DNA of 37,723 bases from Croceibacterium_A sp039927815 (GCA_039927815.1 JBDSUJ010000085.1:1-37723), one strand, 5' to 3'. Shown: positions 15,567-26,676, counted from the first letter of the stretch. Made by a program: numbers and translations. The notes: generated by a model from the sequence alone, not told the origin.

Positions 15567-16277
15567 ATGACCATAATTGCATCGCCGGCGTGCGACCGCG
15601 CCGCCTTGAAGCGCATCGCGGCGAGGGCGGCCGTCGCGGAAGTTGCCGACGGTATGACCATCGGCTTGGGCACCGGCAGCACCGCGTCGTTTGCAATCGA
15701 AGCGCTCGGCGAGCGCGTCGCTTGCGGGATGCACATTACGACGGTCGCGAGCTCGCTGAGGACAGCGGCGGCGGCTGCCAAGGCCGGTTTGACGGTCGTC
15801 CAGTTCGATGCCCTTGACCAGGTGGACATCGGCATCGATGGCGCTGACGAACTCGATGTCGGGCTTCGCGCGATCAAGGGGGGAGGTGGAGCATTGCTGC
15901 GCGAGAAGATCGTGGCTGCGGCTGCCCTTCGCATGATCGCGGTGGTCGATGACAGCAAACTGGTGGCGCGGCTTGGGGCGCATCTGCTGCCGGTCGAGGT
16001 CCTTCCGTTCGCCGTCGGCTTCGTGACGCGCCGGATCACTGACCTCGGGCTTTCGGCTACGTTGCGCCTGGCGGGCGCTTCCCCTTTTCACACCGACCAA
16101 GCGAATGCGGTGCTCGATTGCGGCGTGGACGCCTGCGACGATTTTGACCGGCTGGCAGCCGAATTTTCGGCGATCCCGGGTTTGCTGGGCCACGGATTGT
16201 TCCTCGACGAGTTCGACATCGCTTATGTCGGTTCAGCTGAAGGCGTGCGTTGCCTGACCCGTGGAGGACAAACATGA
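15567..16277 (+). CDS. rpiA: Ribose-5-phosphate isomerase A
   Basis: This 236-residue enzyme interconverts ribose 5-phosphate and ribulose 5-phosphate. Motifs are GLGTGSTASFAIEAL (phosphate loop), DIGIDGADELD with the catalytic acids, and KGGGGALLREKIV with the conserved lysine. ATG 15567 has GAAAGGA a few bases upstream; the longer open frame from 15480 runs into the divergent promoter region and is not used. The stop overlaps the rpe start by four bases, making an rpiA-rpe pair that feeds xylulose 5-phosphate to phosphoketolase and transketolase. Confidence 0.95.
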   Translation: MTIIASPACDRAALKRIAARAAVAEVADGMTIGLGTGSTASFAIEALGERVACGMHITTVASSLRTAAAAAKAGLTVVQFDALDQVDIGIDGADELDVGLRAIKGGGGALLREKIVAAAALRMIAVVDDSKLVARLGAHLLPVEVLPFAVGFVTRRITDLGLSATLRLAGASPFHTDQANAVLDCGVDACDDFDRLAAEFSAIPGLLGHGLFLDEFDIAYVGSAEGVRCLTRGGQT

Positions 16278-16933
16278 CCCTGCCACTGATAGCTGCGTCG
16301 GTCCTCGCGGCCGATCTCACGCAGCTAGGCGAGGAAGTGCGCACGGCGGATCGCGCGGGCGCGGACTGGATACATGTGGACATCATGGATGGCCGGTTCG
16401 TGCCCGAAATTTCGTTCGGCCCGGGTATCGTCGCGGCGATCCGGCGCAGCACAGCCAAGCCACTGAACGTCCACCTCATGATTGTCGAACCCGAGCGCTC
16501 GCTGGAGCGCTATCGCGATGCCGGCGCGGACCATCTGCTGGTGCAGGCCGAGCCGGGCTCGACCATTCACCTCCACCGTGCGTTGACCGCGGTTCGCCAA
16601 CTCGGCTGTCGCGCCGGCGTGGTTCTCGATCCGGCGACCCCGATCGTGTGGATCGAACAAGTGCTGCATCTCGCCGACATCATAATGGTGATGACAGTCA
16701 ACCCGGGCTTTGGCGCGCAGGCATTTTTGCCTGAAATGCTTGGCAAAATCGCGACGCTGCGAGCGCTCTGCGGCGAGCGGGGTCTCGATCCGCACATCGA
16801 AGTCGACGGCGGTCAGTCGTGCCCAATCGCGCGGCAATGCGTCGAAGCCGGGGCAGACGTGATCGCCGCCGGCTCGGCGATCTTCGGCGCGGCCGATCCC
16901 GAAGCCGCAATCCGCGCGCTCCGCGGCAGCTGA
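16274..16933 (+). CDS. rpe: Ribulose-phosphate 3-epimerase
   Basis: This 219-residue TIM-barrel enzyme interconverts ribulose 5-phosphate and xylulose 5-phosphate. Family motifs are ASVLAADLTQLGEE, the metal-binding HVDIMDGRFVP, NVHLMI, VNPGFGAQAF and IEVDGG near the C-terminus. ATG 16274 overlaps the rpiA stop (ATGA) and has GGAGGA seven bases upstream inside rpiA. Its product is the pentose phosphate used by the phosphoketolase encoded 1.2 kb downstream. Its 3' end faces manA with only four bases between the stops. Confidence 0.95.
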   Translation: MTLPLIAASVLAADLTQLGEEVRTADRAGADWIHVDIMDGRFVPEISFGPGIVAAIRRSTAKPLNVHLMIVEPERSLERYRDAGADHLLVQAEPGSTIHLHRALTAVRQLGCRAGVVLDPATPIVWIEQVLHLADIIMVMTVNPGFGAQAFLPEMLGKIATLRALCGERGLDPHIEVDGGQSCPIARQCVEAGADVIAAGSAIFGAADPEAAIRALRGS

Positions 16934-16937
16934 CGGC

Positions 16938-17930
16938 TCAACCCGGCGGGACGACGATCTTGAGCAGCGTTGTCTCGCCGTCCGGGCGGAATTGGCAGAC
17001 GCCCGTAGCCGCGGGAAGCAGCAGCACCGCCCCCTTGTGCATCGGGACATCTACGCCGGCATGTTCGACATTGCCCGAACCGGCGACGCAGACCAGCACC
17101 ACTGGAGAATCCTGGGGGTCGATCTTGAACGGCGCCTCGCCACTAATTCGCCATAGCCGGAAATACTTGCAGTCAATCAGGCGCTCGCGCCGCAGAGGCC
17201 CGGGCGCCTCGACCAACGGCGGCACCGGGGTGATGATGCCTTGGGTCAGATCGACACATGCGAGCGCACTTTCGATCTGTAGCGACCGGGTCTTACCAGT
17301 CTTCGGGTCGATATGGTCCCAATCGTAAAGGCGGAAGGTGACGTCGCTGTTCTGCTGGACTTCAAGCACGACGACACCGTTGCCGAGCGAATGCACGTCT
17401 CCTGCTTCGACGAGAATGCTCTGACCTGGCAACGGGGCGAAGCTGGGCAAGGCAGCATCGACATTCGCTTGGGACAGAGTCCGCAATTGCGCAGGCGTGA
17501 CGTCCGCTTTGAGCCCGGCGTAAATGCGGCTGTCCGGCTGCGCCTCGAGCACGACCCAGCCTTCGGTCTTTCCGGTCTCACCCAGAGGAAGTAGAGCGAG
17601 GTGCGCGTCCGACGGATGCACCTGCACCGACAGCATCGCCGACACGTCGAGATATTTCAGCAGCAGCGGAAACCGCTCGAAGCGCGGTGCAAGCCTGCCG
17701 AGCACCGACCGGGGCGAACACGCGATCAGCTGCGCCAAGGTCTGGCCCTTGAAGGGTCCTTCGGAGACCCGGCTGGGATTGTTGTCGCGATCGCTCAGCA
17801 ACCAGGCCTCTCCGACGGGCCCATCGCCTGGCAAAGGGACGTCGAGCCACTCGCCCAGGCGCCGCCCGCCCCATAGCCGGTACTGGCAGATCGGATCGAA
17901 CCGGAGGGGCAAGTTGGGGAGGCGGGACAT
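16938..17930 (-). CDS. manA: Class I mannose-6-phosphate isomerase
   Basis: This 330-residue cupin enzyme interconverts mannose 6-phosphate and fructose 6-phosphate, the latter being a phosphoketolase substrate. ATG 17930 (MSRLPNLPLRF) is the family start; the frame upstream to 18095 is in the promoter region. Zinc-site motifs are SVQVHPSD, KTEGWVVLEA and GDVHSLGNG. The usual N-terminal YxxxxWGGxxL pattern is present (QYRLWGGRRL). It is divergent from phosphoketolase, with the shared 15-base motif in between. It suggests that mannose units enter this pathway. Confidence 0.9.
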   Translation of the reverse strand: MSRLPNLPLRFDPICQYRLWGGRRLGEWLDVPLPGDGPVGEAWLLSDRDNNPSRVSEGPFKGQTLAQLIACSPRSVLGRLAPRFERFPLLLKYLDVSAMLSVQVHPSDAHLALLPLGETGKTEGWVVLEAQPDSRIYAGLKADVTPAQLRTLSQANVDAALPSFAPLPGQSILVEAGDVHSLGNGVVVLEVQQNSDVTFRLYDWDHIDPKTGKTRSLQIESALACVDLTQGIITPVPPLVEAPGPLRRERLIDCKYFRLWRISGEAPFKIDPQDSPVVLVCVAGSGNVEHAGVDVPMHKGAVLLLPAATGVCQFRPDGETTLLKIVVPPG

Positions 17931-17997
17931 CTGACGATCTTGAGACCGAAGCGTGCTGCCGCGAAAGGGTCGGGAAATACGCAGCGCGACGCAGTGA

Positions 17998-18012
17998 GTA
18001 GTTTCCGACTCT
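17998..18012 (+). promoter_or_regulatory. Shared 15-base motif, copy 3 (manA/phosphoketolase divergent region)
   Basis: GTAGTTTCCGACTCT on the plus strand, 144 bases before the phosphoketolase start and 68 bases before the divergent manA start. It differs from the ackA copy at one position. A hairpin follows directly at 18011-18027. Confidence 0.55.
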
Positions 18013-18027
18013 GCTCCGCAGGAGCAG
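18011..18027. repeat. Hairpin CTGCTCC-GCA-GGAGCAG
   Basis: Two perfect 7-base arms with a 3-base loop directly adjoin the shared motif in the manA/phosphoketolase divergent region. A looser ATTGC-N9-GCAAT dyad follows near 18037-18055. They could be part of an operator or a leader structure; there is no T-run to make it a terminator. Confidence 0.4.
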
Positions 18028-18155
18028 CCGAGCCTAATTGCGGTGGGGAAGCAATCGGCATCGAACCGTTCCGCGCGATGCATCATCGTATGCAACCGGG
18101 TCGCGCCTGACCGATCTGGCCGATTACGCCAACGAATCTCGTGGAGTTGACGAAT

Positions 18156-20579
18156 ATGGACGCACTGACCCGGGCGCGCGAACCGCTAGTTCTCGCCGAT
18201 GACCTTCCGCCGCAGCCTGTCAAGCCGACGCTGGATGCCACCGAGCTTCGCCTGACCGACGCCTATTGGCGCGCGGCGAACTATCTGTCGGTGGGTCAGA
18301 TCTATCTCTACGACAACCCGCTCCTGCGCGAACCGCTGACGCTGGCGCACGTCAAGCCGCTGGTGGTCGGGCATTGGGGTACGACGCCGGGCCAGAATTT
18401 CATCTACATCCACCTGAACCGCGCCATCCGCGCGCATAATCTGGACATGATCTACGTCGCCGGCCCCGGGCACGGTGGCCCGGCACTTGTCGGCAATACC
18501 TATCTCGAAGGGTCGTATAGCGAGTTCTTCCCCAATATCTCACGGGACGAGGCGGGGATGAAACGGCTCTTCACGCAATTCTCCTTCCCTGGCGGAATTT
18601 CGAGCCATGTTGCGCCGACCACGCCTGGTTCGATCCACGAAGGTGGCGAGCTTGGCTATTCGCTGAGCCATGCCTTTGGCGCGGCGCTCGACAATCCCGA
18701 GCTCATCGTCGCTTGTATCGTCGGTGATGGCGAAGCCGAGACCGGGCCGTTGGCGACCGCGTGGCAATCGAACAAGTTCCTCGACCCGGTTACCGACGGC
18801 GCGGTGCTGCCGATCCTGCACCTCAACGGCTACAAGATCAGCAATCCGACCATCTTGGCGCGCATCGATCACGAGGAACTGGAGCAGTTCTTCCGCGGCA
18901 ATGGCTGGACGCCGTACTTCGTCGAAGGTGACGATCCAGACCTGATGCACCAGGCGATGGCCGCCACCACGGAAGCCGTAATCGCCGAAATCCGTGCGAT
19001 CCAGCACCACGCGCGCACGGGGGGCGACGCCACGCGTCCCCCCTGGCCGATGATTGTGCTGCGCTCCCCCAAGGGCTGGACCGGTCCCAAGATAGTCGAC
19101 GGGCTCCAGATCGAAGGCACGTTTCGCGCACACCAGGTGCCGCTGCTCGTCGACGCTAATCACCTCGAACATGTCGCCCAGCTTGAAAACTGGATGAAGC
19201 GCTATCGCCCGGAGGAACTGTTCGACGAGAGGGGGACGTTGGTTCCCGAACTTGCCGCGCTCGCGCCCAGGGGCGATCGCCGGATGGGTGCTAACCCTCA
19301 CGCCAATGGCGGCGTGCTGTTGCGCAACCTGCGGATGCCCGATTTCCGTGCCCATGCCGTTGCCGTCCCCTCGCCTGGAGGCGTCAGCGGCGGGGACACG
19401 ACGGTGCTTGGCAAATTCCTGCGTGATGTCGTCAGCGCAAACCCGGACAATTTCCGCGTCTTCGGCCCGGATGAAACGCTGTCGAACCTGCTCGGCGCGG
19501 TGTTCGACGTCACCGCCCGCCAGTGGGATGCAAAAACCATCGCTAACGACGAATTCCTCGCGCCCGCCGGCCGTGTGGTCGATTCGATGTTGAGCGAGCA
19601 CCAGTGCGAAGGCTGGCTGGAAGGCTACCTGCTGACCGGCCGCCACGGCCTGTTCAACAGCTACGAAGCGTTCATCCGCATCGTCGATTCAATGGTCAGC
19701 CAGCATGCCAAGTGGCTCAAGGTGACGAAAGAAATTCCGTGGCGGCGCGACATTGCCTCGCTCAACATCTTGCTCGCTTCGCACGTGTGGCAGCAGGACC
19801 ATAACGGCTTTACCCATCAGGACCCCGGCTTCCTTGACCATGTCGTGAGCAAGAAGGCCGATATCGTGCGTGTCTATCTGCCGCCCGATGCTAATTGCCT
19901 GCTGTCGGTAACCGACCATTGCCTGCGCAGCCGCCATTATGTGAACGTGGTAGTCGCAGGCAAGCACGCACTGCCGCAGTGGCTGACAATCGAAGAAGCT
20001 GTAGCGCATTGCACGCAAGGCATTGGCATCTGGAACTGGGCCAGCAACGACCAGCATGACGAGCCAGACTTGGTAATGGCGAGCTGCGGCGACACTCCGA
20101 CACTGGAAGTGCTGGCGGCAACTTCGATCCTGCGCGCCGCGCTACCTGAACTGCGGATCAGAGTCGTCAACGTGGTCGACCTTATGCGGCTCCAGCCATG
20201 TGCCGAGCATCCGCATGGATTGAGTGAGACCGACTTCGATTCCCTGTTTACTCGGGACAAGCCGGTGATCTTCGGCTTCCACGGCTATATCGGGCTGGTT
20301 CACCAGCTCACTTACCACCGCGCCAATCGCAACCTTTCCGTCCATGGCTATCGCGAGGAGGGCACGATCACAACACCGTTCGATATTCGTGTACAAAACG
20401 GCCTCGATCGGTTCAGTCTGGTTATCGACGCGATCGATCGGCTGCCACTGACCGGAAGCCAGGGCGCGCACCTGAAGCAGGCGATGCGCAACAAGCTGGT
20501 CGAGCATAAGCGGTTCATCGACGTGCACGGTGAAGACATGCCCGAAATCCGCAACTGGACGTGGGGAGAGCAGGCGTGA
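18156..20579 (+). CDS. xfp: Phosphoketolase (xylulose-5-P/fructose-6-P)
   Basis: This 807-residue thiamine diphosphate enzyme splits xylulose 5-phosphate (and, in dual-specific members, fructose 6-phosphate) with phosphate to acetyl phosphate plus glyceraldehyde 3-phosphate or erythrose 4-phosphate. Visible signatures are GPGHGGPALVGNTYLEGSY, EGGELGYSLSHAFGA and the ThDP-binding GDGEAETGPLA starting at 190, plus ending WTWGE. Length is normal. ATG 18156 has GTGGAG nine bases upstream; the in-frame GTG 18141 is itself part of that ribosome site. It leads an operon with aldolase, a phosphatase and a GH130 protein. Dual or single substrate specificity cannot be told from sequence alone. Confidence 0.95.
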   Translation: MDALTRAREPLVLADDLPPQPVKPTLDATELRLTDAYWRAANYLSVGQIYLYDNPLLREPLTLAHVKPLVVGHWGTTPGQNFIYIHLNRAIRAHNLDMIYVAGPGHGGPALVGNTYLEGSYSEFFPNISRDEAGMKRLFTQFSFPGGISSHVAPTTPGSIHEGGELGYSLSHAFGAALDNPELIVACIVGDGEAETGPLATAWQSNKFLDPVTDGAVLPILHLNGYKISNPTILARIDHEELEQFFRGNGWTPYFVEGDDPDLMHQAMAATTEAVIAEIRAIQHHARTGGDATRPPWPMIVLRSPKGWTGPKIVDGLQIEGTFRAHQVPLLVDANHLEHVAQLENWMKRYRPEELFDERGTLVPELAALAPRGDRRMGANPHANGGVLLRNLRMPDFRAHAVAVPSPGGVSGGDTTVLGKFLRDVVSANPDNFRVFGPDETLSNLLGAVFDVTARQWDAKTIANDEFLAPAGRVVDSMLSEHQCEGWLEGYLLTGRHGLFNSYEAFIRIVDSMVSQHAKWLKVTKEIPWRRDIASLNILLASHVWQQDHNGFTHQDPGFLDHVVSKKADIVRVYLPPDANCLLSVTDHCLRSRHYVNVVVAGKHALPQWLTIEEAVAHCTQGIGIWNWASNDQHDEPDLVMASCGDTPTLEVLAATSILRAALPELRIRVVNVVDLMRLQPCAEHPHGLSETDFDSLFTRDKPVIFGFHGYIGLVHQLTYHRANRNLSVHGYREEGTITTPFDIRVQNGLDRFSLVIDAIDRLPLTGSQGAHLKQAMRNKLVEHKRFIDVHGEDMPEIRNWTWGEQA

Positions 20580-21634
20580 GCCCCGACCAGCTCGCGCACA
20601 TGGCGTGGCGGCTAGTCGCGCAGGACAAGGGCGTTCTGGCGATCGACGAAAGTACCGGTACATGCAATCGTCGCTTTGCCAAGCTCGGCATCCCGCAGAC
20701 GGCCGACATGCGGCGCGCGTGGCGCGAATTGTTGGTGACAACGCCCAATCTCTCCCAATCGATCAGCGCGGTTATACTCTATGACGAGACAATAAGGCAG
20801 ACCATCAGCGGCGGCCGCACGTTCATTTCGCTGCTCGCCGATGCCGAGATTATTCCCGGCATCAAGGTCGATACCGGCTCGGTAGAGCTAGCGGGTCACC
20901 CCGGCGAAAAAATTACCGAGGGTCTCGACGGGCTGAACGGGCGGCTCGTTGAGTACGTTCGAATCGGCGCGATTTTTGCCAAATGGCGCGGTGTGATAAC
21001 GATCAATGACAGCCTTCCCAGTCGCGGCTGCATCGAGGCGAATGCCCAGGCACTCGCGCGGTACGCGGTCATGTGCCAGCAGGTCGGGCTGGTGCCGATG
21101 GTCGAGCCCGAAGTGCTGATGACCGGCAACCATGACATCGCCCGTTGCGCAGAGGTCACTGAAGCGGTTCTGCGCGCGGTGTTCCGCCACTGCTACGAGC
21201 AGGGAGTGGCGCTTGAGAGCGTGATCCTCAAACCCAACATGGTCCTTGCCGGTACGGACTGCCCGGTCCAGCCGGGACTCGACGAGGTGGCCGACACGAC
21301 GCTTGCCGTGCTACTTCGCGCGGTTCCTGCTGCCGTCCCGGCGGTAGCCTTCCTATCGGGCGGGCAGCCGGCCGAACTTGCCACCGCCCGACTAAACGCG
21401 ATGAACGTGCGGTTTCGGGGCCGCCTGCCTTGGCAATTAGCGTTTTCCTTTGCCCGGGCGATTCAGCAGCCGGCGCTGGAAATCTGGCGGGGGCAGGTGG
21501 GTAATGGAACTGCTGCCCAAGCGGAACTCGCGCATCGTGCCGAGTGCGACCGCGCTGCGCGGTCGGGTGGCTACGACCCCTCGATGGAGCATAACCCGAG
21601 CGTCGACATTACTCACCCGGCGCTCCTGCAGTGA
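20576..21634 (+). CDS. Class I fructose-bisphosphate aldolase
   Basis: This 352-residue Schiff-base aldolase interconverts fructose 1,6-bisphosphate with dihydroxyacetone phosphate and glyceraldehyde 3-phosphate. Members can also make sedoheptulose 1,7-bisphosphate. Motifs are GVLAIDESTGTCNRRF, VPMVEPEVL and LKPNMVLAG, with Schiff-base lysine K219. The start is GTG 20576, overlapping the phosphoketolase stop (GTGA), with GGGGAGAG upstream. Class I aldolases are less common than class II in bacteria; here one is dedicated to the phosphoketolase operon, where it would consume the glyceraldehyde 3-phosphate produced. Confidence 0.93.
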   Translation: MSPDQLAHMAWRLVAQDKGVLAIDESTGTCNRRFAKLGIPQTADMRRAWRELLVTTPNLSQSISAVILYDETIRQTISGGRTFISLLADAEIIPGIKVDTGSVELAGHPGEKITEGLDGLNGRLVEYVRIGAIFAKWRGVITINDSLPSRGCIEANAQALARYAVMCQQVGLVPMVEPEVLMTGNHDIARCAEVTEAVLRAVFRHCYEQGVALESVILKPNMVLAGTDCPVQPGLDEVADTTLAVLLRAVPAAVPAVAFLSGGQPAELATARLNAMNVRFRGRLPWQLAFSFARAIQQPALEIWRGQVGNGTAAQAELAHRAECDRAARSGGYDPSMEHNPSVDITHPALLQ

Positions 21635-22239
21635 GTACCGCGCTCCCTACCCTGTATCTCGTCCGACATGGCGAAACCAGGTGGTCGCTTGACGGGCGGC
21701 ATACGGGTACCACGGATCTTGCACTCACTCATGACGGCGAAACCATGGCGCGCGGGCTTGAAGCGTGGTTCGCCGGCTTGGCGTTTAACATGGTGCTGAC
21801 CAGTCCGATGCGCCGCGCGCGGGATACTTGCGAGCTCGCAGGGCTTGGCAGAAGCGCCGTCATTTCTGATGACCTTTCTGAATGGGACTATGGGGATTAT
21901 GAAGGGCGCACCAGCAGCGAGATTCGCACCAAAGAACCCGGGTGGAACGTGTTCCGCGACGGCTGTCCAGGCGGAGAAACCCCGGCGCAGGTCACGCAGC
22001 GCACCGACCGGCTGATCGCCGAGCTTCTCGTAGTCGGGGGCAATATCGCCCTGTTCTCGCACGGCCAGTTCGGCTGCGCGCTGGCGGCGAGGTGGATCGG
22101 GCTCGCAATCGTCGAAGGACAGCACTTTACGCTGGCCACGGGGTCCGTCAGCGTCTTGGGACCCAAACCGCGCCACCCGCATCTCGCGGTAATAGATAAG
22201 TGGAACGGCGGCCCTTCGTCGCAACGGGCGCGGCTATGA
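21631..22239 (+). CDS. Histidine phosphatase family protein
   Basis: This 202-residue protein belongs to the phosphoglycerate mutase-like superfamily. The phospho-histidine motif LVRHGET is at 10-16. A second arginine block (LTSPMRRARDT), the acid EWDYGDYEG and the second histidine (ALFSHGQFG) complete the active site. The start is GTG 21631, overlapping the aldolase stop. Some family members, such as yeast Shb17, are sedoheptulose- or fructose-bisphosphatases. Its place directly after an aldolase makes such a role attractive, but the substrate is not readable from sequence. It could also be a general sugar phosphatase. Confidence 0.85.
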   Translation: MSTALPTLYLVRHGETRWSLDGRHTGTTDLALTHDGETMARGLEAWFAGLAFNMVLTSPMRRARDTCELAGLGRSAVISDDLSEWDYGDYEGRTSSEIRTKEPGWNVFRDGCPGGETPAQVTQRTDRLIAELLVVGGNIALFSHGQFGCALAARWIGLAIVEGQHFTLATGSVSVLGPKPRHPHLAVIDKWNGGPSSQRARL

Positions 22240-23534
22240 CCGATCCCGCGTTCGTCACTAGACTGCCGGTCACGCTCCGTCCCGACCCCACGCGGGTAGT
22301 AATCCGGCCATTCATGCCCGCCGACGATCAGGCGCCTTTTATCGAGCGCGACCGCTCGCGCGCGCAGCGCATCGCCGATCGGGTGCTCGGCCGCGGAAAT
22401 TCCGAGCTAGGCGTTCAGCTACATCGAGTTACTGACGGTCTTTCAACGCATCATCGCGATGTCTCGCAGGTGCTCATGCGACGTTTTCACGACGTGAACG
22501 GGCTGGTGATCGATCCCGGTTCGATCGACGAAGATCAGGCGCGGCTAATCGGCGCCTATTTCAGCGAGGAATATTCGTTTGAGGCGGCGGCGCTGTTCAA
22601 CCCCAGCATCGTCCTCCATCCAGAGCAAACCGGCGTCGCGCAAGGCGCCGTCCGCTTCATCCTGTCGCTTAGGGGGTCGGGCGAGGGCAATATTTCGTCA
22701 GTGACTTTTCGTACGGGCATGTGGTCGCCACACGGCCTCACGATCGATCCGCCTAGCGTTCAGGCCATCTCCCCGCGCATTAAATCGATCCCCGGCGGCG
22801 AGCCCGACGATCCGGGCGTGCGACTGCTTTGCGAAGAGGCGCGCGACCTGTCCGAGATCGTGATCTTCCCGGTTACGCCCGCTCAGCGGCACGGCATCGA
22901 GGATCTTCGGCTAGTTCGCTTCATCGACGATGACGGCGCCGCCACGTATCTTGGCACGTACACCGCGTTCAGCGGCGGCGGCATCCGGCAGGAAATCCTC
23001 CGAACCACCGATTTCGCGACGATCGACCTCACGGCTCTGCGCGGCCCTGGCACCGACAACAAAGGCATGGCGCTGTTTCCGCGCAAGATCGGCGGACGTT
23101 ACGCGATGCTTGGACGGCAGGACCATGAGAATATCTGGCTGCAAACGTCTAACGATCTTTATGCGTGGGAAGCCGGAGTAAAAGTGGTTGAGCCACGCTT
23201 TCCATGGGAATTCGTCCAAATAGGAAATTGCGGATCGCCGATAGAGATAGACGAAGGGTGGCTGGTCATCACCCATGGAGTAGGTCCGGTGCGGAGTTAT
23301 TGCCTGGGGGCCTGCCTGCTCGACAAGCGCGATCCAACGAAACTGTTGGCTCGGCTGGCGGAACCATTAATTCGCCCCGATCCACACGACCACGATGGTT
23401 ACGTCCCCAACGTCCTCTACAGCTGTGGCGCAATGGTTCACGAGCGCACGCTGCTGCTCCCGTATGCCATCGCCGACAGCTTTACGACCTTCGCGAGTGT
23501 GAGGCTCGACCAGTTGCTTCAGGCGATGGTTTAA
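22236..23534 (+). CDS. GH130 family glycosidase/phosphorylase
   Basis: This 432-residue protein is a five-bladed beta-propeller enzyme of glycoside hydrolase family 130, which acts on beta-mannosides by phosphorolysis or hydrolysis. Family blocks are FEAAALFNPSIVLHPEQ (about 114-130), LSLRGSGEGNISS, the proton-donor region IEDLRLVRF, and later GNCGSPIEIDEGWLVITHGVGP. Many phosphorylases carry a conserved phosphate-binding set; whether it is complete here I cannot verify. ATG 22236 overlaps the phosphatase stop (ATGA); the frame open to 22200 is not needed. With ManA and two HAD sugar phosphatases, it implies use or recycling of a mannosyl compound. Confidence 0.85.
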   Translation: MTDPAFVTRLPVTLRPDPTRVVIRPFMPADDQAPFIERDRSRAQRIADRVLGRGNSELGVQLHRVTDGLSTHHRDVSQVLMRRFHDVNGLVIDPGSIDEDQARLIGAYFSEEYSFEAAALFNPSIVLHPEQTGVAQGAVRFILSLRGSGEGNISSVTFRTGMWSPHGLTIDPPSVQAISPRIKSIPGGEPDDPGVRLLCEEARDLSEIVIFPVTPAQRHGIEDLRLVRFIDDDGAATYLGTYTAFSGGGIRQEILRTTDFATIDLTALRGPGTDNKGMALFPRKIGGRYAMLGRQDHENIWLQTSNDLYAWEAGVKVVEPRFPWEFVQIGNCGSPIEIDEGWLVITHGVGPVRSYCLGACLLDKRDPTKLLARLAEPLIRPDPHDHDGYVPNVLYSCGAMVHERTLLLPYAIADSFTTFASVRLDQLLQAMV

Positions 23535-23661
23535 GAACGGTGCCCGAGATCGCAAGAAGCCGTCTCACGGAAAGTCGTCATCGTCGATGGTCGCCGGTCA
23601 ATTGCGGCAACGGCATGGAAGGGCGCCTCGGCGCGCTTCACCTAAGGAAAGGTTGACCATT

Positions 23662-24399
23662 GTGATCGGAATCGAACTTTCCTCGCCAGGCGTCTTCACA
23701 CTGACACCCCACGGAGCCTTGAACCCCGAAAACTTTTCAAAGCTTACGGCAGCCATCGATAGATACATTAACGAGAACGACAGGGTTCCCAACCTTGTCA
23801 TCCACGTCGGACAGTTGCCACACTGGAGCAGTCTCGCCGCTCTCAGCGACCACCTTTGCTTCGTTCGGGATCATCACCGCCTGGTCAAGAAAGTCGCCAT
23901 CGTCGGCGACAGCCTGGCGGTGCGAATGCTGCCGGGTCTCATGGACCATTTCGTAGGTGCGAAGGTCAGGAATTTTCAGGAAGCCAGGTTCGACGAAGCC
24001 CGGCACTGGGCGGAAGCGGATGAGGATCACCCCGGGCAATTTGAATCTCTCGAGGGATTTCCGTCCGATGTTATCGCCATAAGGGCACGGGGGATCATTA
24101 CCTCGCAGGACTATCGTGAGATGCTGATCCCCCTGGTCGATCAGAAGCTCAAGACCCACGATCGGCTAAAATTTCTCTTCCTGCTCGACCAAGGCTTTGA
24201 TTCCTATTCCGCCGCGGCGGCATGGGACGATGCGCGATTCGGGCTCAGCCACTGGAAAGACTTCAGTAAGATCGCGCTCGTGACCGACATCGTCTGGATC
24301 CGCCACGGAGTTATGATTTTCGCGCCGCTGATGAGGGCCGAGATCCAGATCTTCGACGTGGTCGAACGCGAGAAGGCCGAGACCTGGATCAGGGTCTAA
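23662..24399 (+). CDS. Tandem SpoIIAA-like (STAS-related) domain protein
   Basis: This 245-residue cytoplasmic protein consists of two copies of the SpoIIAA-like fold (about 1-115 and 135-245). Each ends in a similar pattern, KKVAIVGD...VRMLPGLMDHFVGAKVRNF and SKIALVTD...IRHGVMIFAPLMRAEIQIF in shortened terms, followed by a helix with ARHWAE or AETWIR. The GTG at 23662 is preceded by AAGGAAAGG and gives the best start; a TTG at 23653 is too close to that site. Family members are linked to stress, but no activity is established. The copper ATPase follows after 16 bases, so the two are probably cotranscribed. Confidence 0.8.
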   Translation: MIGIELSSPGVFTLTPHGALNPENFSKLTAAIDRYINENDRVPNLVIHVGQLPHWSSLAALSDHLCFVRDHHRLVKKVAIVGDSLAVRMLPGLMDHFVGAKVRNFQEARFDEARHWAEADEDHPGQFESLEGFPSDVIAIRARGIITSQDYREMLIPLVDQKLKTHDRLKFLFLLDQGFDSYSAAAAWDDARFGLSHWKDFSKIALVTDIVWIRHGVMIFAPLMRAEIQIFDVVEREKAETWIRV

Positions 24400-24415
24400 C
24401 GACAAGGACGCGATC

Positions 24416-26587
<2,172 letters not shown>

Positions 26588-26676
26588 TGATGCGCCGCCT
26601 GACCACGATACCGTATGTCGGCAAATGGCCGCTGGCCAACCGTCTGCTCATAAATACTGCCAAACAATCAGCTCGG

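Noticed and set aside
18540..19646. 368-codon minus-strand open frame within phosphoketolase
   Set aside because: Antisense shadow of a conserved gene, with no recognisable protein features.
26614..26625. ATTTGCCGACAT (minus strand) upstream of the quinone reductase as a motif copy
   Set aside because: The core has a mismatch and the flanks do not match the three good copies.
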